Shown here: one piece after another, positions 22,744-35,070 of the stretch
Layout of the letters: each line of letters opens with the position of its first letter
Position numbering within the stretch: the stretch's first letter is position 1
Assembly: GCA_030562195.1 (NCBI GenBank)
Contig: JAUJPP010000011.1
Span: 2,480,001 to 2,544,000 of the forward strand
DNA: 64,000 nucleotides
Origin: Nipponacmea schrenckii
Taxonomy: Eukaryota; Mollusca; Gastropoda; Lottiidae
Direction of reading: 5' to 3'
Made by a program: the position numbers and the translations under genes
The notes under the pieces: generated by a model
What the model saw: only the letters and a program-made list of their open reading frames with translations
What the model was told of the DNA's origin: nothing
The model's database searches: none

Positions 22744-23890
22744 TAGATTGAATTCAATTTTAAAAATATTATTTCCAAAAGGGAGGTAATCATCTTTATT
22801 TGAGAGTAAATCCGAGAGTTGACCTACCCTTGGATTTAGGTCCCCACAGATAAGTATAGAAGGTTCAAAGTTTTGAGACTCAATTATACATGTAAGTAAA
22901 CCTTTTTTACAAACTTTTTCATATAATCGTTGAGATAAACACATGCCCCATGGGGGACTGCACCATATATAGAATTTTTATGACCGTGGTTTGAGAACAT
23001 AGTATGATTTGGGAAGATAGATTTAAGTTCAATACCATCTGAAGCCATAGTTTCTTGCAAGAAAATACAATCATAAGTAATAAAAGATGATGAGATATCA
23101 GGCCTTTCTTTCAAATTTGAGATGCCATTTTTGTTCCAATAAATGATTTTAATTGTTTTTTTTGAAGGTGAATTTTTGCTTTGGACCTGGCCTCTATATC
23201 AATAATTTTCATTATTTACAATTTCATTTTTATCAGTGTTATACCTATAAATAATGTCATTAATAACCAGTTTATCAAATGTCAAAAGAGTTTTACAGTT
23301 AGGATTTTCACGTTTAGCTTCGTTTCTGAATTTAATTCGTTCTTTTCTAGCTTTTCTCAAATCAACACTGTTATCTTCACTTATCTTAACTGGACTGTCC
23401 TTGGTTAGTTTTCCTCTAGCTACTCTCAGAACACTATTTCTCTCCTTTATTCTAATAAATTTTAACAACATACCCCTAGGTTTTCTTGGTTGATTTGTAT
23501 GAGTCTGTTTCTTTCCTATTCTGTAAACCTCTGATAAATCACCAGCTTGTAAATTACCATCAATTATAGTTGTGAGGAATTTGAGTGCTTCTTCTTGCGT
23601 ATTCTCATCTTGTGATTCCTCTATTCCACATATTATTAGATTGGATTTTCTATCTTTATTCTCTATAATTTGGATTTTATTCTTTAAAGTTTTGTTTTCT
23701 TTCTCTAATTGGTTAATCTTCTCATTTAATACTGCATACGATTCCCTTGTTTACTTACTAAGTTTTCCTATCTCATCTTCTAACTTTGTAGAACAGGTAG
23801 TCAGTTGCTTTGAAAGATCGGTTATCATGCATTTTAATTCACCAACAATATTCTGCCCTTCTACTGTAGCTTTTGACACTTGTACTCCTC
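22744..23890 (-). mobile_element. LINE family A copy 2 (ORF2 start and ORF1), duplicated unit
   Basis: Paralogue of 13816-17740. On the minus strand: ORF1 coil (23890-23523, SYAVLNEKINQLEKENK), ORF1 C-terminal domain (23471-23199, LLKFIRIKERNSVLRVARGK) and ORF2 start (23160-22884, KTIKIIYWNKNGISNLKERP, then ETMASDGIELKSIFPNH). It lacks the SINE, pearl-like element and I-like copy of unit 1, so it records all three empty sites. About 170 bp of APE (equivalent to 14340-14508) is deleted here. Confidence 0.85.
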
Positions 23891-23896
23891 CATTAT

Positions 23897-24096
23897 TTGT
23901 GCTTAATAAAGTTTGCTACCATTATCCCAATACCTAAACCTGGTAAGGATCCTACGAATCCTACAAATTATCGCCCTATTGCATTGACCAGCTGCATTTG
24001 TAAAACCATGGAACGGATGATCAATAGAAGGCTCGTTTGGCACCTCGAGTCCAACAATCTACTTACTTACCTCCAATGTGGATTTCGGTCCCAAAG
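23897..24096 (+). pseudogene. I-like LINE RT fragment, unit 2
   Basis: Counterpart of 17741-17940: ATIIPIPKPGKDPTNPTNYR to LLTYLQCGF, here with slightly more RT sequence before the junction with the next 5' UTR (ggtcccaaaggtcccccagt). Confidence 0.8.
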
Positions 24097-24613
24097 GTCC
24101 CCCAGTGGACCGGGGTTAAGAATAGGTCCACCGTCCCCCATTGCGTGTCGCAAAAGGCGACTGAATTGGGGCTCCTCGTTTGCCGTGAGGTGCGACCCGT
24201 GTCGGTTTTGAATGGACTCCTGGTGGTTGAGGGTAACATACTTCCCAATACATCACTTTGGGCCAGGGGATTCCTAGACGGGTGGCCAGTGTGGCCCACA
24301 CTGGTCAATCGGCTTGTCGTGTTGAGCCTATGAGTCGGTGGTCAGAACAGATAAAACTTTTCTAATCACAGATTATATTCTTATCCTCCAATTCAATTCA
24401 CCGACTCAGAAGCAGCGGCTTGGGTCAATTGGGTATAAATAAAATGAAAGTTCGGAATATATTTGCTCCATCCAGAACGTTTCATTATTTATCTGAGTAT
24501 ATCTCCTGATAACCCCTAGGGCGCTGGCGCTGGATTACCGCGCCAAGCCCGCGCGGAAGTCGTGGTCCGTGGTGGTCGGGGGTCTCGGGAGATGAATCCT
24601 TTACATTCCACTC
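24097..24613 (+). mobile_element. I-like LINE 5' UTR, continuous copy
   Basis: Uninterrupted 5' region from ggaccggggttaagaatagg to the ORF1 ATG at 24614, with the GC-rich block gcgctggcgctggattaccg near 24522. Best copy in the window for judging the promoter-bearing 5' UTR; no TATA box stands out, as usual for internal LINE promoters. Confidence 0.75.
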
Positions 24614-25699
24614 ATGGCTACACAACTTTAAAAAAATACTAACGAGCGTAAACGCCGGTTAACTGAGGACGAATTTACCGATTCGTCTAACTCAGACGAA
24701 TCATGGCCTCGGTTTCTTGTCAGTGACAGAAGTGACCCTGAGAAAGCATTATCATCATTATCTCCATTTGCTATTGCTAAAGGTTTGACTGGCCTTGCCA
24801 GTGAGCCCAAATCAATAAAAAAAAATTACGTAGTGGGTCCTTTTTGGTTGAATGCTCTCGTAAAATCCATTCAGAGCTATTATTAAAATCCTCCTTATTA
24901 GCTAACATTCCAATTAAAGTTACGCCTCATTTCTCACTTAACTCCTGTAAAGGGGTCATTCGACAATCCAGACCTAAATGGATGTTCAGCTGAGGAATTG
25001 AAGGAGGAATTAAAAGATATTGGCGTCACGAATGTTGATAGGATATCCATCCGTCGTGACGGCCAATTAATTCCAACTAACACGTTTATTCTTTTATTCA
25101 ACCAACCGCATTTACCATAAGAAATAAAAGTAGGCTACCTAAACATCAAAGTTTCTCACTACATTCCAAACCCTCTCAGGTGTTACAACTGTCAACGCTT
25201 CGGGCATGGAACTCGAACTTGTAAGAGTTCAATTCGATGTGCGCGTTGTGGACAGTCCGGGTATGACAGCAAGGATTGCGCTGAAGCACCTTGCTGCTTC
25301 AACTGCGAAGGAAAGCACCCAGCCTTTTCCAAAGACTGTCCCAAGTGGCAAATTGAAAAAAAAAATTAATGAAGTAAAGATAGAAAATAAATTATCATAT
25401 CCCGAAGCGAGGAAGGTTGTAGAAGGTGCAACTCCATCTACTCCTTCCGGAAAGACTTTCGCTTATGTGGTTAAGGCATCTACAAAATCTGTAGAATGCC
25501 AAACCGACGTTTCTTGGCTGCAGGGATTAACATTAGCTTCTCCGGCCTTGTTACCATCTGTTCTAGAAACAACTGCATCTACATCATCAGCTACTCAGAC
25601 TCCTCAAATTGAGAAGTCAAGTGCTGATGACCATAGTTCTATTATACCATCTAAAGACATTCAGCCAAAAGGGACTGGTAAAAACAGTCCAGAGCTACG
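24614..25699 (+). pseudogene. I-like LINE ORF1 (gag-like), unit 2 copy
   Basis: Same layout as 19518-20593. Three knuckles at about 25181-25345 (CYNCQRFGHGTRTC; CARCGQSGYDSKDC; CCFNCEGKHPAFSKDC) and the Ser/Thr-rich tail. Frame breaks near the start and around 24835 and 25115 make it inactive. At ccagagctac (25690-25699) it is interrupted by the 5' UTR of a further copy of the same family. Confidence 0.8.
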
Positions 25700-26041
25700 G
25701 GTGGCTAGTGTGGCCCACGCTGGTCAATCGGCTTGTCGTGTTGAGCCAATGAGTCGGTGGTCAGAACAGATAAAACTTTTTTCTAATCACAGAATATATT
25801 CTTATCCTTCAGTTCATTTCACCGACTCAGAAGCAGCGGCTTGGGTCAATTAGGTAGAAAAAGAAATAAAAGTTCGGAATTTATTTGCGCCATTCAGAGC
25901 TTTTATTTTTTTTTTTTTATCTGAGTATATCTCCCGATTCCCCTTTAGGGCGCTGGCGCTGGAGTCCCGCGCCGAGCCTGCGCGGAGGTCGTGGTCCGTG
26001 GTGGTCGGGGTCTCGGGAGATGAATCCTCATATTATTCTTC
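25700..26041 (+). mobile_element. I-like LINE Y, partial 5' UTR
   Basis: Begins at gggtggctagtgtggcccac, within the 5' UTR, directly after the broken ORF1 of the preceding copy. Contains the GC-rich gcgctggcgctggagtcccg block and leads to an ATG at 26042. Confidence 0.75.
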
Positions 26042-27247
26042 ATGGCTACTTTTAAAGCCCTAACCAAAAAAACAATAAACGTAGGCTAACCGAGGCAGAA
26101 TTTACTGAATCATCTAGCTCGTCTAGTGATTCCTGGCCTCGGTTTCTTGTCATCAATAGTAGTGACCCTGAGAGGTCTTTGGCATCATTGTCACCATTTA
26201 CTATCGCCAAAGGAATAGCTGGTTTGGCTAGTGAGCCCAAATCCATCAAAAAACTTCGTAATGGCTCTTTATTACTTGAATGTCACCGTAAGATCCATTC
26301 TGAACTCATTTTAAAATCAACATCTTTAGTAAATATTCCTATTACTGTCTCACCTCATTTCTCTTTGAACTCCTCTTAGGGTGTTGTACGGCACCCTGAC
26401 CTTAGGGGTTTTTTAAAAAAGAAAAAAAAATTTAAAATTCCAACAAAATTAAAAAAATTTCATTCTTCTCTTTGACAGACCAAATTTACCATCAGAAATA
26501 AAAGTAGGATATTTAAATATCAAGGTATCGCCATTTATTCCTAACCCTCTCAGGTGTTATAATTGTCAGCGCTTCGGGCATGGAACTCGGACTTGCAAGA
26601 GTTCGTTGCGATGTGCGCGTTGTGGCAAATCCGGGCACGACAGCAAGGATTGTAGTGATACTCCTTGCTGTTGCAACTGTAATGGAAACCATGTCGCTTT
26701 CTCCAAGGACTGCCCTAAGTGGAAATTGGAGAAGCATATCCAAAAAGTAAAGGTGGAAACCAAGGTTTCCTATCCCGAAGCGCGGAAGGTTGTAGAAGGG
26801 GAAACCCCATCTACACCTTCTGGAAAGACTTTCGCTAGTGTCGTTAAGGCTTCTACTAGATCTATAGAATGCCAGACCGACATTACTTGGCTGAAGCGAG
26901 TGCCAACCCCGTCTTCAGCGTTATTATCATCTGATCCTGACGCAACTGCATCTACATCATCAGCTACTCAGACTGAAAAGTCAAGTACTGATGATAGTAG
27001 TTTTAGTCAGTCTTCCAAGGACGTTCAGCCAAAGGGGACTGGTAAACAGTCCAAGGCAAAACGTAGCGAAAGTCTTTCTTATGACAAGCCTACAAAAAAG
27101 CATGGATCCTCTTCCTCCAAAAAGGGAGGAAGGGATCTTTTGAAGTCTGCCATATCTGATAGTATAGATATGGAGACTTCAGAGGTTGATGCGGAAGTCT
27201 TCAACCCCCCTTGCCGCAAACCTCGTAGTCCAATTAAACCACCCTGA
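26042..27247 (+). pseudogene. I-like LINE Y ORF1, gag-like with three CCHC knuckles
   Basis: Frame change soon after the ATG, then RRLTEAEFTESSSSSSDSWP, SIKKLRNGSLLLECHRK and a stop at 26377. After a degraded stretch (26405-26465) the frame is open to 27247: LRCYNCQRFGHGTRTC, CARCGKSGHDSKDC and CCNCNGNHVAFSKDC, i.e. CX2CX4HX4C twice and CX2CX3HX6C, the I-factor/Jockey pattern with all metal ligands kept. Then a Ser/Thr-rich stretch, a basic SSSSKKGGRDLLKSA and acidic IDMETSEVDAEV, ending SPIKPP. The stop (27245-27247) is two bases before the ORF2 ATG, so ORF2 probably depends on reinitiation. Confidence 0.85.
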
Positions 27248-27249
27248 CG

Positions 27250-27526
27250 ATGCATCCAAAAAATAATATAATGCAATGGAATTGTCGAGGTTTAAGCCAT
27301 AATCTTAATGAAGTTCAGCTATTAATTCAACAATACAATCCGTTGGCTATTTGTCTCCAAGAAACATTCCTCAAGTCAACGGATTTGCGTATAGTGCCAT
27401 TCAAACACCTTGTTTCCTACTACCATTATGGCACTGGTGATGACAAGGTCTCGGGTGGTGTTTCTATTATTGTTAATAGAAACGTTGCCCAGTCCGAAGT
27501 CACACTCAATTCTCCTCTGCAAGTAA
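27250..27526 (+). pseudogene. I-like LINE Y ORF2, APE N-terminus
   Basis: MHPKNNIMQWNCRGLSHNLN with CRGLS and QETFLKSTDLRIVPFKHLVS. The frame is open until it meets the inserted copy at 27527. It resumes at 28798, after the right target duplication. Confidence 0.85.
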
Positions 27527-28781
27527 GCAATTGTATGAGGCTAAGCCTCGTGCAATTTCTTCTTTTGTAGCCCGCATTCAACCACTTTTGTCAGCGGCTG
27601 GTATCAGTCACGACAGTATTGCGGACTTCATAATGACCACAACTCCACCATGGTCTATTGCTCCATTTCAGATAGACTTTAGTCTATCAAGCAATAAGAT
27701 ATCGCAGACAAGCTCTATTGTCTTCAAGTCTAAATTTCTTGAATTAAGGACTAAATATGGGGATTATTCTCCTTTTATAGAGATGGGTCCAAGGATGGTG
27801 ATAAGGTAGCAGCCGCTACTGTGACGCCATCCTGTCTGTATCTCTTCCATCAGCAGCCTCTATTTTCACAGCAGAACTCGTTGCCATCTTACAGGCACTC
27901 GAGTTCTTTCAATCCTCATCATCATTAAAAAAATGTATAATCTATTCTGATTCTTTGTCCGCATTACAAGCTATCCATAACATCCAGCTTGTGCACCCAA
28001 TAATCGGAGATATTTACAAGCTCTCTGGGCCGAAAAAAGACATTGTTCTTTGTTGGCTCCCCAGTCACATGGACATACGGGGGAATGACCGGGCAGATGC
28101 GGCGGCTAAGGCTGCTTTGTCATTGCCGGTCTCCTCCTTTTCCTTGCCTTACACTGACTTTAAGTCGGTGATAAGGACTTTTATGTTGCAACGATGGCAG
28201 CAAAAGTGGGATGCTGCAGATACAAACAAACTTCATGCTATCAAATCTGTCTTGGGGGACTGGCAATCCTCCTATTGTGCCAACAGGAGAAATGAAGTTG
28301 TTTTGTGTCGCTCTCGTGTTGGACATACTCACCTTACCAACTGTTACCTGCTCAAGCGAGAACCTCAGCCAGTCTGTGAGCACTGCCAGGTTCGCCTGAC
28401 AGTGAAACACATTCTGATTGAGTGCACGCATCTCAAACCTATAAGATCTCAGCACTACCGTGCTAGATCCTTGTTCCATCTGTTTGCGCATCCTTCTCTT
28501 TATGAGAAGGTTGTCGCGTTTTTTTTAAAGCAGACTAATCTGTATTTTAAATTTTGTGTTTTAGTTTAGTTTTGCTATTTTGTTTTTAGCCCATCTTGGG
28601 TTACAACCATTCTGTGATATAGTTTTTAGCATTGTTTTGTTGCCCTTTTAGGGGTTTCTGTGATAATTTTTATTTTAATGTATTGATTTTCTAGTTTTAA
28701 TTTTTGTTTTTATTTTAAATCGTATTCAAGTGCTATATAACCCGTTTTGGTGCTGATGCACTTTAATACTTTAATTTTATT
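27527..28781 (+). mobile_element. 5'-truncated I-like LINE (Z) nested in ORF2 of copy Y
   Basis: Inserted at tctcctctgcaagtaa, present at both ends (27511-27526 and 28782-28797), a 16-bp target duplication. It begins gcaattgtatgaggc, matching gcatttgtacgagg of the full gene at 31168. It encodes the linker, RNase H (frame broken at the first Asp: TEMGPRMV near 27783; YSDSLSALQAI and GNDRADAAAKAA kept) and the C-terminal knuckle, plus a 3' UTR. This, not a deletion, explains the apparent jump from APE to RNase H in both duplicated units. Confidence 0.9.
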
Positions 28782-28797
28782 TCTCCTCTGCAAGTAA

Positions 28798-31700
28798 TTG
28801 CCGTGCGAGTAACACTCCACGTGCCTATTACCCTCTGTTCCATCTATTTGCCACCTAACTCAACTCTATAATCCCTAGCGAATTAGATGAACTTGTTGCC
28901 CAGCTTCCTTCTCCTTGCATTTTGCTCGGAGATTTCAATGGTCACCATTCTTTTTGGGGTAGTCCAGATGACAACAGCAGAGGAAAATTAATAGCTGACT
29001 TCATTTATGACAAAGATCTTTGTATCTTTAATGACGAATCGCCTACATATTTCTGTTCAAGAACAAAAACATTTTCTCATCTAGATCTGACAATTAGCTC
29101 ACCATCTTTGTTCCAAGATTTTTCTTGGAGTGTCCACGGCGATCTGTGCCACAGTGATCATTATCCTTTGATTTTATGGAATAATGGTCCTTCACCAGTA
29201 GACAGGTCACAAAGATGGAAACTCTCTAAAGCTAATTGGTCCCTCTTTTAGGCGATTTGCATTTCTTCTTTTCCTCAAGATGATCTAGATGAAGCAGAAG
29301 ACCCGATGAAACTATTTACGACCATCCTCCAAGATGTATCGGGTCAGGCGATTCGTAAATGCTCGGCAACTCCAAAACCATAATTTAATAAAGACTGTAA
29401 GACAGCACTGAAAGAACGTAATCGTGCTTTGCGACAGCTTGAACGTGCTCCTTCCGATGACAACGTGGCCTCTTTTCGCATTGCACGGGCCAAAGCCAGG
29501 CGGACTATCCGCCAGGCAAAGACATCGTCATGGCAGGAGTACGTGTCAAAGATCAACAGTCGTACGTCTTCCAAATCAGTCTGGGATAGGATTCGTAGGA
29601 TCAAGGGTAAAGCAGATACAATATCTGTGAACCATCTAGAAGTCGATGGCTCAACGCTCACCACTCACCACTCACCACACTCCCAGATATTGCTAACTCC
29701 TTAGAATGTAATTTTTTATACAATTCATCCTCAAACTTTTCCTCCGATGCTTTCCAGAGAGTCCGTCTCCGGGAAGAGAGGAAAAGGTTAAATTTTACAT
29801 CCAAAAATGAGGAATATTACAATGAAAAATTAACTATATCTGAACTAAAGTATTCTTTAAAACAGGCCCATGATACAGCTACTGGGCCTGACGATATTCA
29901 TTATCAGATCCTAAAACATCTTCCTTACCCAATATTAAAAAAGTTTTACTTATATTTAACCAGATTTGGGATGAAGGTGTCTTCGTGGAGGATTGCTACC
30001 ATAATTCCCATCCCTAAACCTGGTAAAGATCCTACGAATTCTACTAATTATTGCCCTACTGCATTGACCAGTTGCATTTGTAAAACCATGGAGCGGATGA
30101 TCAATAGAAAACTCGTTTGGCACCTCGAGTCAAACAATCTTCGTACTTTCCTCCAATGTCGATTTCGGTCCTCAAAGGAGCACTCTTGACCATCTCGTTA
30201 GATTTGAATCGTTCGTCAGGGACGCCTTCATCCAAAATCACCATTTAGTAGCCATATTTTTTTTATTTGGAGAAGGCATATGACACTACTTGGAGATATG
30301 GCATTCTTCGTGATCTCTTTGACTTCGGTCTTCGAGGAAGATTGCCATTATTAATCTCAAATTTCCTACATGATAGGAGTTTAAGGTACGACTTGGCTCC
30401 ATTTAATCCGACTCTTTTCCTCAGGATAATGGAGTTCCTCAGGGTAGCATATTATCCGTTACCCTTTTTTCCATCAAAATAAATTCCACCACGTCGTGCC
30501 TAGAGGGTGGATTGATGGCTCTCTGTATGTTGATGACTTTCAGATGTGTTACAGTTCTACTAACATGCTGACGATCGAACGTCAGTTGAAGCTTTGCTTA
30601 AACAATCAAAGGGCAATGGGCAACTGATAATGGATTTCGATTTTCGAAATCCAAGACCATCTGCATGCATTTCTGTAAAAAAAGAGGTTTGCACCTTGAC
30701 CCAGTGCTACGTTTGGACAATGCTGTCTTTCCCCTGTTGTACAGGAATTTAAATTCCTTGGTCTTACCTTTGACAGCAAGCTTTCTTTTCGTCCACATAT
30801 TAAAATCCTCAAGAAAAAATGTCTGAAAGCTCTCAACATACTGAGAGTCTTATCCAACACTGACTGGGGAGCTGACCGTAAGGTCCTCCTCCGATTATAT
30901 AGAGCTTTGGTCCGATCCAAGCTCGATTATGGGTGCCAGGTGTATGGTTCAGCTCGTCCATCCTATCTCAAAGAGCTTGATACCATACACAACCAAGGAC
31001 TTAGAATCAGTTTAGGCGCTTTTCGCACAACTCCAGTTGAAAGTCTGTACGCCGAGGCTAATGAACCCCTGTACGACAGACGTGATAGACTTTCACTACA
31101 GTATGCTATTAAAATAGCATCTTTGCCATACCATCCGGCTCACCGCCCCGTATTTAGTCCTTATTTTGAGCATTTGTACGAGGCAAAGCCTCGTGCAATT
31201 TCTTCTTTTGGAGTCCGCATTCAACCACCCTTTTTTTCAGCGGCTGGTATCAGCCACGACAGTATTGCGGACTTCATAATGACCACAATTCCACCTTGGT
31301 CAATTGCTCCATTTCAGATAGACTTTAGTCTATCAAGCAATAAGAAGTCACAGACAAGCTCGATCGTCTTCAAGTCGAAATTTCTTGAATTAAGGACTAA
31401 ATATGGGGAATTTTGCTCCTTTCTATACGGGGGGCCAAGGATGGTGATAAGGTGGCAGCTGCAACAGTGACACCATCCGAAGTCCTGTCTGTATCTCTTC
31501 CACCAGCAGCCTCTATTTTTACTGCAGAACTCGTTGCCATTTTACAGGCACTCGAGTTCTTTCAGTCCTCATTATCCTTAAAAAAATGTATTATCTATTC
31601 TGATTCTCTGTCCGCATTACAAGCTATTCATAACATCCAGCTTGTGCACCCAATAATCGGAGATATTTACAAGCTCTCTGGGCCAAAAAGGGACATTGTC

Positions 31701-32404
31701 CTTTGTTGGCTTCCCAGTCACATGGATATACGGGGAAATGACAAGGCAGATGCGGCGGCTAAGGCTGCTTTGTCACTGCCTGTCTCCCCCTTGTCCTTGC
31801 CTTACACCGACTTTAAGTCGGTGATAAGGACTTTTATTTTGCAACGATGGCAGCAAAAATGGGATGCTGCAGATACAAACAAACTTCATGCCATCAAGCC
31901 TCTTTTGGGGGATTGGCCATCCTCCTATTGTGCCAACAGGAGAAATGAAGTTGTTTTGTGTCGCTCTCGTCTTGGACATACTCACCTTACCAACTGTTAC
32001 CTGCTCAAGCGAGAGCCTCAACCAGTCTGTGAGCATTGCCAGGTTCGCCTGACAGTGAAACACATTCTGATTGAGTGCACGCATCTCAAACCTATAAGAT
32101 CTCACACTACCGTGCTAGATCCTTGTTCCATCTGTTTGCGCAACCTTTCTTATGGAAGTTGTCGCGTTTTTAACAGATAATCTGTTTTAAATTTTTAAAT
32201 TGTGTTATAGTTTTGCTTTGCTTTTTGTTTTTGCTATGGGCAACCTTTTAATATTTTCATTTTTTTTCCTTTTGGGTTTTTGATAAATTTTATTATTTAA
32301 AGTATTGATTTTCTAGTTTTAATTTTTGTTTTTATTTTAAATCATATTCAAGTGCTATATAGCCCGTTTTGGTGCTGATGCACTTTATTAAATTTAATTT
32401 CATT
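28798..32404 (+). pseudogene. I-like LINE Y ORF2: APE end, RT, RNase H, 3' UTR
   Basis: APE C-terminus: LGDFNGHHSFWGSPDDNSRG, PTYFCSRTKTFSHLDLTI and CHSDHYPLI (28922-29190). Linker with RTIRQAKTSSWQEYVSKINS. RT: SLKQAHDTATGPDDIHYQIL (29855 on), IPIPKPGKDPTNSTNY, then badly broken frames through DDF (YVDDFQMC near 30530), FLGLTFDSKLSFRPHI and KLDYGCQVYGSARPSYL. RNase H: the first Asp is lost (FLYGGPRM near 31425), Glu and later Asp kept. C-terminal knuckle CEHCQVRLTVKHILIEC near 32025. The 3' UTR after 32105 is eroded by many small deletions. Inactive, and fused directly to the 34-bp minisatellite at 32405. Confidence 0.85.
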
Positions 32405-34797
32405 TATACTCTGGTGTGTACTATATACTGGTGCGTATTATACTCTGGTGTGTACTATATACTGGTGTGCATTATACTCTGGTGTGTACTATATACTGGT
32501 GTGTATTATACTCGGGTGTGTACTATATACTGGTGTGCATTATACTCTGGTGTGTACTATATACTGGTGTGCATTATACTCGGGTGTGTACTATATACTG
32601 GTGTGCATTATACTCGGGTGCGTATTATATACTGGTGCGTATTATACTCGGGTGCGTACTATATACTGGTGTGCATTATACTCGGGTGCGTACTATATAC
32701 TGGTGCGTATAATACTCGTGTGTATATTATACTCTGGTGCTCATTATACTAGTGTGGGTACTATATACTGGTGTGCATTATACTCGGGTGTGTACTATAT
32801 ACTGGTGCGCATTATACTCGGGTGCGTACTATATACTGGTGTGCCTTATTGTTTGGCGTGTACTATATACTGGTGCGCATTATACTCGGGTGCGTACTAT
32901 ATACTGGTGTGCATTATACTCGGGTGCATACTATATACTGGTGCGTATTATACTCGGGTGTGTACTATATACTGGTGTGTATTATACTCTGGTGTGTACT
33001 ATATACTGGTGTGCATTATACTCGGGTGCGTACTATATACTGGTGTGCATTATACTCGGGTGCGTACTATATACTGGTGCGTATTATACTCGGGTGTGTA
33101 CTATATACTGGTGTGTATTATACTCTGGTGTGTACTATATACTGGTGTGCATTATATTCGGGTGCGTACTATATATTGTTGTGCATTATACTCGGGTGCG
33201 TACTATATACTGGTGTGTATTATACTCGGGTGTGTACTATATACTGGTGTGTATTATACTCGGGTGTGTACTATATACTGGTGTGTATTATATACTGGTG
33301 TGTACTATATACTGGTGTGTATTATATACTGGTGTGCATTATACTCGGGTGTGTACTATATACTGGTGCGCATTATACTCGGGTGTGTACTATATATTGG
33401 TGTGCATTATACTCTGGTGCATACTATATACTGGTGCGTATTATAATTGGGTGTGTACTATATACTGGTGTGTACTATATACTGGTGCGTATAATACTCG
33501 TGTGTATATTATACTCTGGTGCTCATTATACTAGTGTGTGTACTATATACTGGTGTGCATTATACTCGGGTGTGTACTATATACTGGTGCGCATTATACT
33601 CGGGTGTGTACTATATACTGGTGTGTACTATATACTGGTGCGTATAATAATTGGGTGTGTACTATACACTGGTGCGTATTATAATTGGGTGTGTACTATA
33701 CACTGGTGAGTACTATATATTGGTGAGCATTATACTCTGGTGTGTACTATATACTGGTGCGTATTATACTCTGGTGTGTACTATATATTGGTGAGCATTA
33801 TACTCGGGTGTGTACTATATATTGGTGAGCATTATACTCTGGTGTGTACTATATACTGGTGCGCATTATACTCGGGTGAGTACTATATACTGGTGCGCAT
33901 TATACTCGGGTGCGTACTATATACTGGTGCGCATTATACTCTGGTGCGTACTATATACTGGTGCGCATTATACTCTGGTGTGTATTATATACTGGTGCGT
34001 ATTATACTCGGGTGTGTACTATATACTGGTGCGCATTATACTCAAGTGCGCATTATATACTGGTGCGCATTTTACTCGTGTGTATACTATATACTGGTGC
34101 GCATTATAATCGGGTGTGTACTAATGCGGATTATACTCAGGTGTGTACTATATACTGGTGTGCATTATATACTGGTGTGTATTATATACTGGTGCGTATT
34201 ATACTCTGGTGTGTACTATATACTGGTGCGCATTATACTCTGGTGTGTATTATATACTGGTGCGCATTATACTCTGGTGTGTACTATATACTGGTGCGTA
34301 TTATACTCTGGTGTGTACTATATACTGGTGCGAATAATATTTGGGTGCGTACTATATACTGATGTGCCTTATTGTTTGGCGTGTACTATATACTGGTGCG
34401 CATTATACTTGGGTGCGTACTATATACTGGTGCGCATTATAATCGGGTGTGTACTATATATTGGTGAGCATTATACTCGGGTGCGTACTATATAATGGTG
34501 CGCATTATACTCGGGTGTGTACGATATCCTGGTGTGCATTATTGTTTGGTGTGTACTATATTCTGGTGCGCATTATACTCATGTGTACTATATACTGGTG
34601 CGCATTATAATCGGGTGTGTACTATATACTGGTGCGCATTATAATCGGGTGTGTACTAATGCGTATTATACTCTGGTGTGTATTATACTCTGGTGAGTAC
34701 TATATACTGGTGCGTATTATATACTGGTGCGTATTATACTCGGTTGTGTACTATATTCTGGTGCGAATAATACTCGTGTGCGTACTATATACTGGCG
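32405..34797. repeat. 34-bp minisatellite array, copy 1 (~70 units)
   Basis: Unit tatactcgggtgtgtactatat followed by actggtgtgcat; each 34-bp unit is itself two related 17-bp halves. No unit contains a stop in any plus frame, so all three plus frames stay open for hundreds of codons with a 34-residue period. It starts inside the I-like tail (atttcatttatactc) and ends at actggcgatcccattct. Copy 2 with the same borders is at 44449-45597. Confidence 0.95.
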
Positions 34798-35070
34798 ATC
34801 CCATTCTAATTAATATGATCAATAGTAAGAACTAATAATGTCAAGCTATTCCAAACTATGTCTTATACCTTGACTGAAATAGCCATCGTTCTTGTATTAT
34901 GGAAGTCACAATTTGATTTGATTGTTAGTAAAGGAATACAGCCAATCCAAGGTCTCAGTTGAAAGTCTGTAAATAATAAACCATACTGAATAAATGATAG
35001 CTGAGGATTCACTCAGGTTGCTATATTGAACCACATCACTCACTTACAGATTTCGTGGTACAGGTTTACC

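Noticed and set aside
32369..34835. Long overlapping plus-strand open frames (up to about 330 codons) in the 34-bp array
   Set aside because: They exist only because the repeat unit lacks stops in all three frames; periodic and without gene context.
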